Assembly (NCBI RefSeq): GCF_009759685.1 | Contig: NZ_CP046654.1 | Span: 1,612,001 to 1,676,000, forward strand | Length of the DNA: 64,000 nt | Direction: 5' to 3' | From: Acinetobacter baumannii | GTDB lineage: Bacteria; Pseudomonadota; Gammaproteobacteria; Pseudomonadales; Moraxellaceae | Shown here: positions 48,702 through 60,888 of the stretch, one piece after another | Position numbering within the stretch: position 1 is the first letter of the stretch | How the letters are laid out: each line of letters begins with the position of its first letter | Notes under the pieces: generated by a model | Seen by the model: only the letters and a program-made list of their open reading frames with translations | Told to the model about the DNA's origin: nothing | The model's database searches: none | Made by a program: the position numbers and the translations under genes

Positions 48702-49130
48702 ATGGCTAAGAAGATTGACGGCTATATCAAGCTGCAAGTTCCAGCTGGTAAAGCAAATCCATCTCCACCGATTGGTCCTGCACTAGGTCAACGTGGTGTA
48801 AACATCATGGCGTTCTGTAAAGAATTCAATGCTGCTACACAAAAAGTTGAACCAGGTCTTCCAATCCCTGTAGTGATTACTGTGTACAACGACAAGTCGT
48901 TCACATTCATCATGAAAACTCCTCCAGCTTCTATTCTTCTTAAGAAAGCTGCTGGTATCCAAAAGGGTTCATCTGTACCTAACAAAACTAAAGTTGGTAA
49001 GTTGACTCGTGCTCAATTAGAAGAAATCGCGACTACTAAAGAACCAGACTTAACTGGTGCTGACTTAGACGCGCGTGTTCGTACCATCGCTGGTTCTGCA
49101 CGTTCTATGGGCTTGGAAGTGGAGCTATAA
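48702..49130 (+). CDS. rplK: 50S ribosomal protein L11
   Basis: This 142-residue protein has the L11 signature with [20 protein letters not shown] at the start and the GTPase-centre RNA-binding domain at the C-terminus. I use ATG 48702 (MAKKIDGY); the frame from 48681 adds seven residues. rplA begins 3 bases after the stop. In E. coli, L1 represses this pair by binding the leader; the leader here is the region before 48702. Confidence 0.97.
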   Translation: MAKKIDGYIKLQVPAGKANPSPPIGPALGQRGVNIMAFCKEFNAATQKVEPGLPIPVVITVYNDKSFTFIMKTPPASILLKKAAGIQKGSSVPNKTKVGKLTRAQLEEIATTKEPDLTGADLDARVRTIAGSARSMGLEVEL

Positions 49131-49133
49131 GAC

Positions 49134-49829
49134 ATGGCAAAGTTAACTAAACGTCAAAAAGCCATTGCTGCTGCTGTTGAAGCGAACAAAGTTTACACTT
49201 TGGAAGAAGCAGTACAGGTTCTTAACAGCTTGCCTGCTGCAAAGTTCAAAGAATCTTTAGACATCTCTGTAAACCTTGGCGTAGATCCACGTAAATCTGA
49301 TCAGGTTGTTCGTGGTGCGACTACATTACCTGCAGGTACTGGTAAAACTGTACGTGTAGCTGTATTTGCTCAAGGCGCGCAAGCAGAAGCTGCGAAAGAA
49401 GCTGGTGCTGATGTTGTAGGTTTTGATGACCTTGCTGAAAGCATCCAAGGTGGAAACCTTGACTTTGATGTTGTAATCGCTGCTCCTGATGCTATGCGTG
49501 TTGTTGGTAAGCTCGGTACAATTCTTGGTCCACGTGGTTTAATGCCAAACCCTAAAGTTGGTACTGTAACTCCTGATGTTGCTGGCGCTGTTAAAAACGC
49601 TAAATCTGGTCAGGCACGTTACCGTGTAGACAAAGCGGGTATTATTCACGCTGCGATTGGTCAAGTTGGCTTTGATGCTGCTGCAATCCGTCAAAACGTT
49701 GAAACTTTAGTTGCTGACTTGAAAAAGTTAAAACCTGCAACTTCTAAAGGTGTATACATCAAGAAGATCACTTTGAGCTCAACTATGGGTCCTGGTCTTA
49801 CTGTTGATGTAAACAACGTTTCTAACTAA
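49134..49829 (+). CDS. rplA: 50S ribosomal protein L1
   Basis: This 231-residue protein of the ribosomal L1 stalk has the segment [19 protein letters not shown], intact. It also acts as translational repressor of rplK-rplA in E. coli. It is followed by a 319-base gap that contains the L10 leader. Confidence 0.97.
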
Positions 49830-50148
49830 GTTTTAACTTGGTTAAGTAAAGAATTTTAAAGTCCTGATGAGGATTAAGCATAAAACAGAAAAGTTATTTC
49901 TGCTTTTGCTTCGGTAGAGTAAAGCTTTATCTATTACTTATCAGGCGGACTTTGAATTGATAAATGAGAATTTATCAGCGTCAAAGACCTCAGGCGAAAA
50001 GACGTTATTTTCGAATAGCGATTTTCTTAATAAACCAGCCTGCGTAGACGCGGTGGTGTGATTTGTTCCTCCTCCGCGTGTAAGTCGAAAGACTTACGAA
50101 CTGGGAGTGTGCCCATTGGGTACATAAATCACCTTAGGAGGTTTTACA
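49830..50148 (+). promoter_or_regulatory. rplJ leader, L10-(L12)4 autoregulatory region
   Basis: This 319-base gap between rplA and rplJ holds no ORF. It contains several paired segments, including AAAACAGAAA/TTTCTGCTTT (about 49881-49908), TGATAAATGAGAATTTATCA (49958-49977) and TAAGTCGAAAGACTTA (50080-50096), ending in GGAGG before the rplJ ATG. In E. coli this position has the L10-binding leader that represses translation when L10-L12 is in excess. I identify it by position and structure and cannot map the exact protein site. Confidence 0.6.
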
Positions 50149-50655
50149 ATGGCTCTTCTTATTGAAGACAAAAAACAGATCGTTGCAGAAGTAAGTGAAG
50201 TTGCTTCTAAAGCGTTTGCAGCCGTTGTTGCTGACTATCAAGGTTTAAGCGTAGAGCAATTAACAACACTTCGTGTTGAAGCTCGTAAGTTAGGTGTAAC
50301 TACACGTATTGTACGTAACACTTTGGCTAAACGCGCATTTCAAGGTACTCAGTTTGATATCTTGAACGACAACCTTGTTGGTCCAACAATTCTAGGTTTT
50401 TCAACTTCTGAAGATGACATGGGTGCAGCTGCACGCTTGTTCGAAGAATTTGCTAAAACTAACAAAGCATTTGAATTAAAAGCTGCTGCATTTGACGGCA
50501 AAGTTTATCAAGGTGCTGATGTTAGCGTTATTGCTAATCTTCCGAACCAAGAGAAAGCGCTTACTATGCTTGCCTCTGTCCTTCAAGCTCCTATTTCGAA
50601 ATTGGGTCGCCTCATTACAGCACTCAAAGAGAAAAACGAGTCAGAAGCTGCTTAA
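50149..50655 (+). CDS. rplJ: 50S ribosomal protein L10
   Basis: This 168-residue protein has the rRNA-binding N-terminal domain (VVADYQGLSVEQLTTLR, RNTLAKRAFQ) and a C-terminal helix that binds L12 dimers. AGGAGG lies eight bases before the ATG. rplL follows 42 bases after the stop. Confidence 0.97.
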   Translation: MALLIEDKKQIVAEVSEVASKAFAAVVADYQGLSVEQLTTLRVEARKLGVTTRIVRNTLAKRAFQGTQFDILNDNLVGPTILGFSTSEDDMGAAARLFEEFAKTNKAFELKAAAFDGKVYQGADVSVIANLPNQEKALTMLASVLQAPISKLGRLITALKEKNESEAA

Positions 50656-50697
50656 TCAATTTTACACACCATTCAATATCCATTTGGAGTTATTCTC

Positions 50698-51069
50698 ATG
50701 GCTTTAACTAACGAAGAAATCTTAAATGCAGTTGCTGAAAAAACTGTTCTTGAACTTGTTGAATTAATTTCTGCTTTCGAAGAGAAATTCAACGTATCTG
50801 CAGCTGCTGTAGCTGTTGCTGCTCCAGCTGGTGGCGCTGCTGCTGCTGCTGAAGAACAATCTGAATTCAACGTTGAGTTGACTTCTTTCGGTGCTAACAA
50901 AGTAGCTGTAATTAAAGCTGTTCGTGAAGCAACTGGTCTTGGTCTTAAAGAAGCTAAAGACTTAGTTGAAGGCGCTCCTCAAGTTCTTAAAGAAGGCGTT
51001 TCTAAAGAAGAAGGCGAAGAACTTAAGAAGAAACTTGAAGAAGCTGGTGCTACAGTTACACTTAAGTAA
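50698..51069 (+). CDS. rplL: 50S ribosomal protein L7/L12
   Basis: This 123-residue protein has the N-terminal dimerisation domain, an Ala/Gly-rich hinge (about 40-58, [14 protein letters not shown]) and the C-terminal factor-binding domain ([20 protein letters not shown]). L12 is present in several copies in the ribosomal stalk and recruits GTPase factors. A partial terminator at 51109 separates it from rpoB. Confidence 0.97.
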   Translation: MALTNEEILNAVAEKTVLELVELISAFEEKFNVSAAAVAVAAPAGGAAAAAEEQSEFNVELTSFGANKVAVIKAVREATGLGLKEAKDLVEGAPQVLKEGVSKEEGEELKKKLEEAGATVTLK

Positions 51070-51108
51070 TTGTAAAAGGAGTCGGTTTTTAAATCGGCTC
51101 CATAAAAT

Positions 51109-51139
51109 GGCTGATGGCTCTTGGGTCATCAGCCTTTTT
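51109..51139 (+). terminator. Attenuating terminator between rplL and rpoB
   Basis: GGCTGATG (51109-51116) pairs with CATCAGCC (51127-51134), followed by five T. A second small hairpin GGAGTCG/CGGCTCC lies just before at about 51078-51102. In E. coli a partial terminator and an RNase III site between these genes keep rpoBC expression below that of ribosomal proteins. The rest of the 305-base gap (51140-51374) is AT-rich and shows nothing else that I can identify. Confidence 0.75.
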
Positions 51140-51374
51140 GCGTTACAATAATCGGCTCGATTTTTGTTAGTTTTGTTTGGTTTTTAGAGAAAGCCTAAAT
51201 AAAATAAATAAATTCAAATGCTTACCAATATTTTTCATTTTTAAAAATATTGTTAAGCGTTTTTATACCACTAAAAATTGCAGCATTTGTAAACAGTGGT
51301 GGCCATATCGGCCTGCGTAATTCCTTCTGAGCCCGTTCTGCAGGCGGGCTTGGTTTACTTTCCGAGGACTCCAG

Positions 51375-54300
51375 ATGGCATACTCATATACCGAAAAGAA
51401 ACGGATCCGTAAGAATTTTGGTAAATTGCCCCAAGTAATGGATGCACCGTACTTATTATCGATTCAGGTCGATTCGTACAGAACATTCTTGCAAGATGGC
51501 AAATCACCAAAAAACCGCGAAGATATCGGTCTCCAAGCCGCATTTCGTTCAGTTTTTCCTATCGAAAGTTATTCTGGCAATGCTGCTTTAGAATTTGTTG
51601 AGTATAGCCTTGGTAAACCTGAGTTCGATGTACGCGAATGTATTCTTCGTGGCTCGACTTATGCGGCACCAATGCGCGTTAAAATTCGTTTGATTATTAA
51701 AGATCGCGAAACTAAATCAATTAAAGACGTACGCGAACAAGAAGTCTATATGGGTGAAATTCCGCTCATGACTGAAAATGGTACCTTTGTTATCAACGGT
51801 ACTGAGCGTGTAATCGTATCTCAATTACACCGTTCGCCAGGCGTATTCTTTGACCATGATAAAGGTAAGACCCACTCAAGTGGTAAAGTGTTGTATTCAG
51901 CACGTATCATTCCTTACCGTGGTTCATGGTTAGACTTCGAATTTGATGCAAAAGACTTAGTTTACGTACGTATCGACCGTCGTCGTAAATTACTTGCTAC
52001 AGTTGTGTTACGTGCACTAGGTTATAACAATGAACAGATCTTGAATTTGTTCTATGAAAAAGTACCTGTGTATCTTGACATGGGTAGCTATCAAATTGAC
52101 CTTGTACCTGAGCGTTTACGTGGTGAAATGGCTCAATTTGATATTACTGACAATGAAGGTAAAGTCATTGTTGAGCAAGGTAAACGTATTAATGCTCGTC
52201 ACGTACGTCAAATGGAAGCTGCAGGTTTAACTAAGCTTTCAGTTCCTGATGAATACTTATATGAGCGTATCACTGCTGAAGATATTACTTTACGTGATGG
52301 TGAAGTAATTGCTGCAAATACTCTGTTAAGCCATGAAGTAATGGTGAAGTTGGCAGAAGGCGGTGTTAAGCAATTTAATATCTTGTTCACTAACGATATT
52401 GACCGTGGTTCATTCGTAGCTGATACATTACGTGCTGACTTGACGCGTGATCGTGAAGAAGCATTAGTAGAAATCTACAAAGTAATGCGTCCAGGCGAGC
52501 CACCAACAAAAGAAGCTGCTGAAAACTTATTCAATAACTTGTTCTTCTCTTCTGAACGCTATGACTTATCTCCAGTAGGTCGTATGAAGTTCAACCGTCG
52601 TTTAGGTCGTCCTTACGAAGTTGGTACTGATCAGAAGTCACGCGAAGTTGAAGGTATTTTATCGCACGAAGATATTATCGATGTATTACGTACATTGGTT
52701 GAAATCCGTAACGGTAAAGGTGAAGTCGACGATATCGACCACTTAGGTAACCGTCGTGTACGTTCTGTTGGTGAAATGACAGAGAACCAATTCCGTGTAG
52801 GTTTAGTTCGTGTTGAGCGTGCTGTTAAAGAGCGTTTAAGCCAAGCAGAAACAGATAACTTGTCTCCACAAGATTTGATTAATGCAAAACCAGTTGCTGC
52901 TGCAATCAAAGAATTCTTTGGTTCAAGCCAGTTATCTCAGTTTATGGACCAAAACAACCCATTATCTGAGATTACACATAAACGTCGTGTATCTGCGCTT
53001 GGTCCTGGTGGTTTAACACGTGAACGTGCAGGCTTCGAAGTACGTGACGTACACCAAACTCACTATGGTCGTGTTTGTCCAATTGAAACTCCTGAAGGTC
53101 CAAACATTGGTTTGATCAACTCGCTTTCTGTATACGCAAAAGCGAATGACTTCGGTTTCTTGGAAACACCATACCGCAAAGTTGTAGATGGTCGTGTAAC
53201 TGATGATGTTGAATATTTATCTGCAATTGAAGAAGTAGGTACTGTTATTGCACAGGCCGACTCTGCAGTAGATAAAGATGGCAACTTAACAGAAGAATTC
53301 GTTTCTGTTCGTCATCAAGGTGAATTCGTACGTATGCCGCCTGAAAAAGTAACGCATATGGACGTTTCTGCACAGCAGGTAGTATCTGTTGCTGCATCAC
53401 TTATTCCATTCCTTGAACACGATGACGCAAACCGTGCGCTCATGGGTTCAAACATGCAACGTCAGGCAGTTCCTACTTTACGTGCGGATAAACCGCTTGT
53501 AGGTACAGGTATGGAAGCGAACGTTGCACGTGACTCTGGTGTGTGTGTAATCGCAAACCGTGGCGGTGTAATTGAATATGTAGATGCTTCTCGTATCGTT
53601 ATTCGTGTAAACGAAGATGAAATGGTTGCAGGTGAGGCGGGTGTAGATATCTATAACCTCATCAAATATACGCGTTCAAACCAAAATACTTGTATTAACC
53701 AAAATGTTATCGTGAACTTGGGCGACAAAGTTGCTCGTGGTGACATCTTGGCAGACGGTCCGTCAACAGACATGGGTGAACTTGCGCTTGGTCAAAACAT
53801 GCGTGTAGCGTTCATGACATGGAATGGTTACAACTACGAAGACTCGATCTTGTTATCTGAGCGTGTACTTCAAGAAGACCGTTTAACCTCTATTCACATT
53901 CAAGAATTGTCATGTGTAGCACGTGATACTAAGTTAGGTGCAGAAGAAATTACTGCCGATATTCCTAACGTAGGTGAAGCTGCGCTTTCTAAACTTGATG
54001 AATCAGGTATCGTTTATATCGGTGCTGAAGTTACTGCTGGTGACATCTTAGTTGGTAAAGTAACGCCTAAAGGTGAAACTCAGTTAACTCCTGAAGAAAA
54101 ACTGCTTCGTGCAATTTTTGGTGAGAAAGCAGCTGACGTTAAAGACTCATCTTTACGTGTTCCATCTGGTACTAAAGGTACAGTTATTGACGTTCAAGTC
54201 TTCACTCGTGATGGCTTAGAGAAAGATGACCGTGCTTTAGCAATTGAAAAAGCACAGCTTGATTCTTACCGTAAAGACTTGAAAGAAGAATACAAGATCT

Positions 54301-55463
54301 TCGAAGAAGCGGCTCGTGAGCGTGTAATTCGTTTGCTTAAAGGCCAAGAGTCTAATGGCGGTGGTTCAACTAAACGTGGTGATAAACTTTCTGAAGATTT
54401 ATTATCTGGTTTAGAGCTTGTTGATTTACTTGAAATTCAACCAGCAGATGAAGCAATCGCTGAGCGTTTAACTCAAATTCAAGTGTTCTTGAAAGAGAAG
54501 AGCGCAGAAATCGATGAGAAATTCGCTGAGAAGAAACGTAAGCTTGCCACAGGTGATGAATTAACGACTGGCGTATTAAAAGTTGTTAAGGTTTACTTAG
54601 CTGTTAAACGTCGTATTCAGCCTGGTGATAAGATGGCTGGTCGTCACGGTAACAAGGGTGTTGTATCTAACATCTTACCTGTTGAAGACATGCCACATGA
54701 TGCTAACGGTGTGCCGGTAGATATCGTATTGAACCCGCTGGGTGTACCATCTCGTATGAACGTGGGTCAGATTCTAGAGACTCACTTGGGTATGGCGGCT
54801 AAAGGGCTTGGTGACAAAATCGAAAAAATGTTGAAAGAACAACGTACAGTTTTAGAACTGCGCGAATTCTTAGACAAGATTTATAACAAAGTCGGCGGTG
54901 AGCAAGAAGATCTTGATAGCTTGACTGATGAAGAAATTCTAGCGCTTGCAGGTAACTTGCGTGCGGGTGTGCCTTTAGCTACTCCTGTATTTGATGGTGC
55001 TGAAGAAAGTCAAATTAAAGACTTACTTGAATTGGCTGACATTTCACGTACGGGTCAAACAGTATTGTTTGACGGACGTACAGGTGAACAGTTTGACCGT
55101 CCAGTAACTGTTGGTTACATGTACATGCTTAAATTGAACCACTTGGTTGATGACAAGATGCATGCGCGTTCAACTGGTTCTTACTCACTTGTTACACAAC
55201 AACCGCTTGGTGGTAAAGCACAATTCGGTGGTCAGCGTTTCGGTGAGATGGAAGTGTGGGCACTTGAAGCATACGGTGCAGCATATACACTCCAAGAAAT
55301 GCTTACAGTGAAGTCGGATGATGTTGAAGGCCGTACTCGCATCTATAAGAATATTGTAGATGGTAACCATTATATGGATCCGGGTATGCCTGAATCGTTC
55401 AACGTATTGACCAAAGAGATCCGTTCTTTAGGTATCAACATTGAACTAAAAAATGGTGACTAA
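51375..55463 (+). CDS. rpoB: RNA polymerase beta subunit
   Basis: This 1362-residue protein has the usual beta domains and the A. baumannii length. The rifampicin-resistance region reads [20 protein letters not shown] with Asp525, His535 and Ser540 in the sensitive state. The active-site segments [13 protein letters not shown] and the C-terminal clamp segment [19 protein letters not shown] are intact. GAGGA lies about eight bases before ATG. rpoC begins 86 bases downstream. Confidence 0.98.
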
Positions 55464-55549
55464 GTCGTAAGACTCACGATTTTTTAGGTAAAAACAATAT
55501 TTGTGACCCAGTCGGGTAAGCGAGGCTTCCCGACACACGGAGAAAAAAA

Positions 55550-58500
55550 TTGAAAGACTTGCTCGATATCATGCGTAAGAAAACGGACTCAGATGGTCAT
55601 GCGCCAGTTGAGTTCGACCGTATCCGTATTGGTCTTGCGTCACCAGAAATGATTAAGTCATGGTCTCATGGTGAAGTTAAAAAACCTGAGACAATCAACT
55701 ATCGTACGTTCAAACCAGAACGTGATGGTTTGTTCTGTGCCAAAATCTTTGGTCCAGTAAAAGATTACGAATGCTTGTGTGGTAAATACAAGCGTATGAA
55801 ATACAAAGGCGTCATTTGTGAAAAATGTGGCGTTGAAGTAACTACAGCAAAAGTTCGTCGTGAACGTATGGGTCACATTGAGCTTGCTTCTCCAGTTGCA
55901 CATATCTGGTTCTTAAAATCGTTACCATCCCGTATCGGTTTATTACTTGATATGACACTTCGTGATATCGAACGTGTATTGTATTTCGAATCATACGTTG
56001 TTACTGATCCTGGTATGACACCATTTGAAAAGTATCAACTTCTTAATGATGAAGAATACTTTACTGCTCTAGAAGAGCACGGCGACGAATTTGTTGCAAA
56101 AATGGGTGCAGAAGCAGTTCAAGACTTGTTGAAAGACATCGACCTTGAAGCTGAAATTTCACGTTTACGTGAAGAAATTCCTCAAACAACTTCTGAAACG
56201 AAGTTGAAAAAAGCGTCTAAGCGCTTGAAATTGATGGAAGCATTCAAAGACTCAAACAACAAGCCAGAATGGATGGTAATGAACGTACTTCCGGTACTTC
56301 CACCAGATTTACGTCCATTAGTTCCACTTGAAGGTGGTCGTTTCGCGACTTCTGACTTGAACGACTTATATCGTCGTGTAATTAACCGTAACAACCGTTT
56401 GAAGCGTCTTCTTGACCTTGCAGCGCCGGACATCATCGTACGTAATGAAAAACGTATGTTACAAGAGTCTGTAGATGCGTTGCTTGATAACGGTCGTCGT
56501 GGTCGTGCAATTACTGGTTCTAACAAACGCCCATTAAAATCTTTGGCAGACATGATCAAAGGTAAACAAGGTCGTTTCCGTCAGAACTTGTTAGGTAAGC
56601 GTGTTGACTACTCTGGTCGTTCGGTAATTACTGTAGGTCCTACTTTACGTCTTCACCAATGTGGTCTTCCGAAGAAAATGGCACTTGAATTATTCAAGCC
56701 ATTCATTTTCGCAAAATTACAAGCTTCAGGTCAGGCAACCACCATTAAAGCTGCGAAGAAAATGGTTGAGCGTGAGACTCCGGAAGTTTGGGACGTTCTT
56801 GCATCTGTAATTCGTCAACATCCAGTAATGTTGAACCGTGCGCCAACACTTCACCGTTTAGGTCTTCAAGCATTTGAGCCTATTCTTATTGAAGGTAAGG
56901 CAATCCGTCTTCACCCGCTCGTCTGTGCTGCGTTCAACGCCGACTTCGACGGTGACCAAATGGCGGTACACGTTCCATTGACACTTGAAGCACAGTTAGA
57001 AGCTCGTGCATTGATGATGTCAACAAACAACATCTTGTCACCAGCAAACGGTGAGCCAATCATCGTTCCTTCTCAGGACGTTGTCTTGGGTCTTTACTAC
57101 ATCACTCGTGATGCAGTAAACGCGAAAGGTGAAGGCATGGTGTTTGCGGATACTCACGAAGTAAACCGTGCACTTGCAACTGGTCAAGTTGCGATCCATG
57201 CTCGTGTTAAAGTACGTGTGCATCAAACGGTTATCAATGAAAATGGTGAGCGTGAACAGCAAACTATCATTGTTGATACAACACCAGGTCGTTGCTTACT
57301 TTGGGAAGTTGTTCCAGAAGGTTTAAGCTTTGACATGATCAACCTTGAGATGACTAAAAAGAACATCTCTAAGTTAATCAACTCTTGCTACCGTAAACTT
57401 GGTTTGAAAGATACAGTTATCTTCGCTGACCAATTAATGTACTTGGGCTTCCGTCAAGCGACTCGTTCAGGTGTATCTGTAGGTATGGAAGACATGTTAA
57501 TTCCACCTACGAAACACACAATTATTGACAAAGCGGAAACAGAAGTTCGTGAAATCGAACAACAGTTTGAACAAGGTTTCGTAACTGCTGGTGAACGTTA
57601 TAACAAAGTTGTCGATATTTGGGCGCGTACAAACGACCAAGTTGCTAAAGCAATGATGGATAACTTGTCTTATACACTTGTGAAAAACAAACAAGGTGAA
57701 GACGAGAAGCAAAAATCATTCAACAGTATCTATATGATGTCTGACTCTGGTGCCCGTGGTAGTGCGGCTCAGATTCGTCAGCTTGCAGGTATGCGTGGTT
57801 TGATGGCAAAACCGGATGGCTCGATTATTGAGACTCCAATTAAAGCGAACTTCCGTGAAGGTTTGACAGTACTCCAGTACTTCATTTCAACACACGGTGC
57901 GCGTAAAGGTTTGGCCGATACTGCATTGAAAACTGCGAACTCTGGTTACTTGACTCGTCGTCTTGTAGACGTAGCACAAGACTTAGTAATTACTGAGCCA
58001 GATTGTGGTACAAGTGGTGGTCTAGTGATGACTCCATTCATTCAGGGTGGTGATGTCATCGAGCCATTACGTGACCGCGTATTAGGTCGTGTAACTGCTG
58101 AAGATGTACGTCGTGCATCTGATGATGAAGTTGTATTACCTCGCGGTACGTTAATTGACGAGAAAATCGCAGCTCAGCTTGAAGAGGCTGGTGTCGATGA
58201 AGTTAAAGTACGTTCTGTAATCGCATGTGAATCAACATTCGGTGTATGTGCGAAATGTTATGGTCGTGACCTCGCTCGTGGTCACTTGGTAAACCCAGGT
58301 GAGTCAGTAGGCGTAATGGCTGCACAGTCAATCGGTGAACCAGGTACACAGTTAACAATGCGTACGTTCCACGTGGGTGGTGCTGCAAGCCGAACTTCTG
58401 CTGCAAACAGTGTTCAAGTACGTAACAAAGGTACTGTACGTTTCCATAACGTAAAAACTGTACAACATGCGAAAGGCCACTTGGTTTCAGTTTCACGTTC

Positions 58501-59743
58501 AGGTGAAATTGGTATTGCCGATGAGTTAGGCCGTGAGCGTGAACGCTACAAACTTCCTTACGGTGCGAGCATCTTGTTGAAAGATGGTGAGCTTGTTGAG
58601 GCTGGTGGTATCGTTGCGACATGGGATCCGCATACGCATCCATTGGTAACAGAAGTTGCTGGTAAAGCACGTTTCAGCCAAATTGCTGATGGTGTAACTG
58701 CAACATCGAAAACTGATGATGCAACTGGTATGACAACTGTTGAAATCTTGCCTGTAACAGCACGTCCTGCTTCTGGTAAAGATTTACGTCCAGCAATCGT
58801 ATTAGATACAACTGATGGCGGTGAACAGTTCTACTTCTTACCACAAAACACAATTGTGACTGTTCGCGACGGCGAAACAATTGGTGTGGGTGACGTTATC
58901 GGTCGTGTACCACAAGAATCTTCACGTACTCGTGATATTACCGGTGGTCTTCCGCGTGTTGCTGACTTGTTCGAAGCACGTAAGCCGAAAGAACATGCGA
59001 TCTTGGCAGAAGTGTCTGGTATCGTAAGCTTCGGTAAAGAGACCAAAGGTAAGAATCGTTTAGTGATTACTCCAGATGACGGTTCTGAAATTTACGAAGA
59101 GTTGATTCCAAAATGGCGTCAAATCAACGTGTTTGAAGGTGAACATGTGAACCGTGGTGAAACCATTTCTGATGGTCCACAAAATCCACATGACATCTTA
59201 CGCTTGAAAGGTGAAGTTGCTTTAACTAACTACATCGTGAACGAAGTTCAAGACGTTTACCGTCTCCAAGGTGTAAAAATCAACGATAAGCACATTGAAG
59301 TTATCGTACGTCAAATGTTGCGTAAAGTTGATATCATCGATGGTGGTGATACAAGCTTCATCAAAGGTGAACAAGTGGATTACATCCGTGTTGTTCAAGA
59401 GAACCAAGCTGTCTTGGCTCAGAACAAGTTCCCTGCGAAGTTTGAACGTCAATTGATGGGTATTACGAAAGCATCGCTTTCTACTGACTCATTCATCTCT
59501 GCTGCATCGTTCCAGGAAACAACTCGTGTGTTAACTGAAGCGGCTGTAACAGGTAAAGAAGATGATTTACGTGGCTTGAAAGAAAACGTTGTAGTGGGTC
59601 GCTTGATTCCAGCTGGTACTGGTCTTGCATACCACTTAGAGCGTCGTCGTCAAGAAGCGGAAGCAGCAGAACATGCTCTTCACAATGACTTCAGCGAAGT
59701 AGACCAAGCATTTAGCCAAGCTTTAAACTCAGAACAATTCTAA
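55550..59743 (+). CDS. rpoC: RNA polymerase beta' subunit
   Basis: This 1397-residue protein starts at TTG 55550 with GGAG seven bases before. It has the N-terminal zinc site ([20 protein letters not shown]), the catalytic NADFDGD that binds Mg2+, the bridge and trigger-helix segments ([23 protein letters not shown]: here [19 protein letters not shown]) and the second zinc site ([13 protein letters not shown]). The unusual TTG start is conserved in Acinetobacter annotations as I know them. It is followed by a strong terminator, which ends the block from tRNA-Thr. Confidence 0.98.
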   Translation: MKDLLDIMRKKTDSDGHAPVEFDRIRIGLASPEMIKSWSHGEVKKPETINYRTFKPERDGLFCAKIFGPVKDYECLCGKYKRMKYKGVICEKCGVEVTTAKVRRERMGHIELASPVAHIWFLKSLPSRIGLLLDMTLRDIERVLYFESYVVTDPGMTPFEKYQLLNDEEYFTALEEHGDEFVAKMGAEAVQDLLKDIDLEAEISRLREEIPQTTSETKLKKASKRLKLMEAFKDSNNKPEWMVMNVLPVLPPDLRPLVPLEGGRFATSDLNDLYRRVINRNNRLKRLLDLAAPDIIVRNEKRMLQESVDALLDNGRRGRAITGSNKRPLKSLADMIKGKQGRFRQNLLGKRVDYSGRSVITVGPTLRLHQCGLPKKMALELFKPFIFAKLQASGQATTIKAAKKMVERETPEVWDVLASVIRQHPVMLNRAPTLHRLGLQAFEPILIEGKAIRLHPLVCAAFNADFDGDQMAVHVPLTLEAQLEARALMMSTNNILSPANGEPIIVPSQDVVLGLYYITRDAVNAKGEGMVFADTHEVNRALATGQVAIHARVKVRVHQTVINENGEREQQTIIVDTTPGRCLLWEVVPEGLSFDMINLEMTKKNISKLINSCYRKLGLKDTVIFADQLMYLGFRQATRSGVSVGMEDMLIPPTKHTIIDKAETEVREIEQQFEQGFVTAGERYNKVVDIWARTNDQVAKAMMDNLSYTLVKNKQGEDEKQKSFNSIYMMSDSGARGSAAQIRQLAGMRGLMAKPDGSIIETPIKANFREGLTVLQYFISTHGARKGLADTALKTANSGYLTRRLVDVAQDLVITEPDCGTSGGLVMTPFIQGGDVIEPLRDRVLGRVTAEDVRRASDDEVVLPRGTLIDEKIAAQLEEAGVDEVKVRSVIACESTFGVCAKCYGRDLARGHLVNPGESVGVMAAQSIGEPGTQLTMRTFHVGGAASRTSAANSVQVRNKGTVRFHNVKTVQHAKGHLVSVSRSGEIGIADELGRERERYKLPYGASILLKDGELVEAGGIVATWDPHTHPLVTEVAGKARFSQIADGVTATSKTDDATGMTTVEILPVTARPASGKDLRPAIVLDTTDGGEQFYFLPQNTIVTVRDGETIGVGDVIGRVPQESSRTRDITGGLPRVADLFEARKPKEHAILAEVSGIVSFGKETKGKNRLVITPDDGSEIYEELIPKWRQINVFEGEHVNRGETISDGPQNPHDILRLKGEVALTNYIVNEVQDVYRLQGVKINDKHIEVIVRQMLRKVDIIDGGDTSFIKGEQVDYIRVVQENQAVLAQNKFPAKFERQLMGITKASLSTDSFISAASFQETTRVLTEAAVTGKEDDLRGLKENVVVGRLIPAGTGLAYHLERRRQEAEAAEHALHNDFSEVDQAFSQALNSEQF

Positions 59744-59758
59744 GCTTAAACTTGCATT

Positions 59759-59785
59759 AAAAAGGCGCCTTAGGGCGCCTTTTTT
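59759..59785 (+). terminator. Terminator of rpoBC
   Basis: AAAAAGGCGCC (59759-59769) pairs with GGCGCCTTTTT (59774-59784) around TTAG, with a trailing T. It lies 16 bases after the rpoC stop. Confidence 0.92.
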
Positions 59786-59909
59786 GTGGAAAAAATAAGC
59801 CATTTTTACAAAAAGTCTATTAAAGCACTCTTAATTTATTACTTAATGGGGGAAAACCCTCCATGAAAGCATACTATTCTAGGCGCAACTGAGTAGAGGA
59901 GTAGCTTTA

Positions 59910-60275
59910 ATGAAAAAAATGATGATGATTGCAGGTGTTGGTTTAATGTCAACTACTCTATTTGTAGGTTGCCAAAATGCTAGCCCAGAAAGCAAACGTA
60001 TTGGTTCGGCAGCTATCGGTGGTGGTGCAGGTGGTGCCGTAGGTAAACATATAGGCGGTAATATTGGTGCAGGTTTAGGAGCAGCGCTTGGTGCTGGTGT
60101 TGCCGCTAATGCTAAAGGCTCTAGCAGTAAAACAGTACGTAATAGTGCCATTGGTGCAGGTGTTGGGGCAATCTTAGGTGGTGCAGTGATTGGTGGTGAC
60201 GCTGGTGCTGCTGCAGGTGGAGCACTCGGTGGTAGTGCTGGTGCAGCCTATGAAGAGAAAAAAGGTAAGTACTAA
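59910..60275 (+). CDS. Glycine-zipper lipoprotein (first of two paralogues)
   Basis: This 121-residue protein has a lipoprotein signal with lipobox FVGC (Cys21 in MKKMMMIAGVG..FVGCQNASP), then glycine-zipper sequences (GSAAIGGGAGGAVGKHIGGN, GAGLGAALGAGVAANA, GAGVGAILGG) in two hydrophobic blocks around a polar KGSSSKTVRNS spacer, and a charged tail EEKKGKY. It has the layout of SlyB/OmpA-associated Gly-zipper outer-membrane lipoproteins. The function is unknown. It shares closely related sequence with the gene at 60489. Start ATG 59910. Confidence 0.85.
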   Translation: MKKMMMIAGVGLMSTTLFVGCQNASPESKRIGSAAIGGGAGGAVGKHIGGNIGAGLGAALGAGVAANAKGSSSKTVRNSAIGAGVGAILGGAVIGGDAGAAAGGALGGSAGAAYEEKKGKY

Positions 60276-60294
60276 AACTACCTCTAACTATATT

Positions 60295-60332
60295 AAAAAA
60301 GAAGCTCTTATTTCATTAAGAGCTTCTTTTTT
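60295..60332 (+). terminator. Terminator of the first Gly-zipper lipoprotein gene
   Basis: A 10-pair stem (GAAGCTCTTA at 60301-60310, TAAGAGCTTC at 60317-60326) with A6/T6 flanks lies about 20 bases after the stop. Confidence 0.9.
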
Positions 60333-60488
60333 ATCTGCTTTTAAAAGATGTAAATTTAACTCATCACTGCACATAAATTGGCTTTACAAAATATCTATTA
60401 ATTACGACAGTGCAATAACACAAACTGATCAAATTCCCCATAAAAGAAGACTATGCTTTGATTAAAGCCCAAAGGAGTGAGTACGGTC

Positions 60489-60845
60489 ATGAATAAAAAA
60501 ATTGGTTTAATATCTACTGTCATATTATCAACAGTTATGTTCACCGGCTGTCAAAATATGAGTCCGTCTGACCAGCGTATTGGTGCAGCAGCAGCAGGTG
60601 GTGCATTGGGTGGCGGTCTGGGTAACCATGTTGGTGGCGGTATCGGTGCAGGTTTAGGTGCTGCGGTAGGTGCAGGTGTGGGTTCTAATACTCAAGGCGG
60701 CAGTAAACAAACCACAACCAAGAGTGCGATTGGTGCAGGTATTGGTTCGGTCGTTGGTAAAGCTATCATAGGTGGTGATACAGGTGCTGCAATTGGTGGC
60801 GCAATCGGCGGCGGTGCTGGTGCTGCGATTGAAGAAAAGAAATAA
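60489..60845 (+). CDS. Glycine-zipper lipoprotein (second of two paralogues)
   Basis: This 118-residue protein (MNKKIGLISTV) has a signal with lipobox FTGC (TVMFTGCQNMSP), Gly-zipper blocks parallel to the neighbour (GAAAAGGALGGGLGNHVGGG, GAGLGAAVGAGVGSN, KSAIGAGIGSVVGKAIIGGD) and the same charged end EEKK. I use ATG 60489, with GGAG 11 bases before; the GTG at 60477 overlaps that Shine-Dalgarno. It is divergent enough from the first copy to be an old duplication. Its own terminator follows. Confidence 0.85.
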   Translation: MNKKIGLISTVILSTVMFTGCQNMSPSDQRIGAAAAGGALGGGLGNHVGGGIGAGLGAAVGAGVGSNTQGGSKQTTTKSAIGAGIGSVVGKAIIGGDTGAAIGGAIGGGAGAAIEEKK

Positions 60846-60860
60846 AAATAAGTGAAATGA

Positions 60861-60888
60861 AAAATAAGCGCCTTCAGGCGCTTATTTT
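60861..60888. terminator. Bidirectional terminator between the second lipoprotein and the hotdog gene
   Basis: A perfect 12-pair stem AAAATAAGCGCC (60861-60872) with GGCGCTTATTTT (60877-60888) around TTCA serves two convergent genes. Its minus-strand arm overlaps the end of the hotdog gene. Confidence 0.88.

Noticed and set aside
56182..56559. 125-codon open frame on the minus strand inside rpoC
   Set aside because: Same reason: an artefact of strong codon bias in rpoC.
58203..58670. 155-codon open frame on the minus strand inside rpoC
   Set aside because: It is antisense to a highly conserved gene, has no Shine-Dalgarno, and its His/Gln/Leu-rich product is typical of a reverse-frame shadow.
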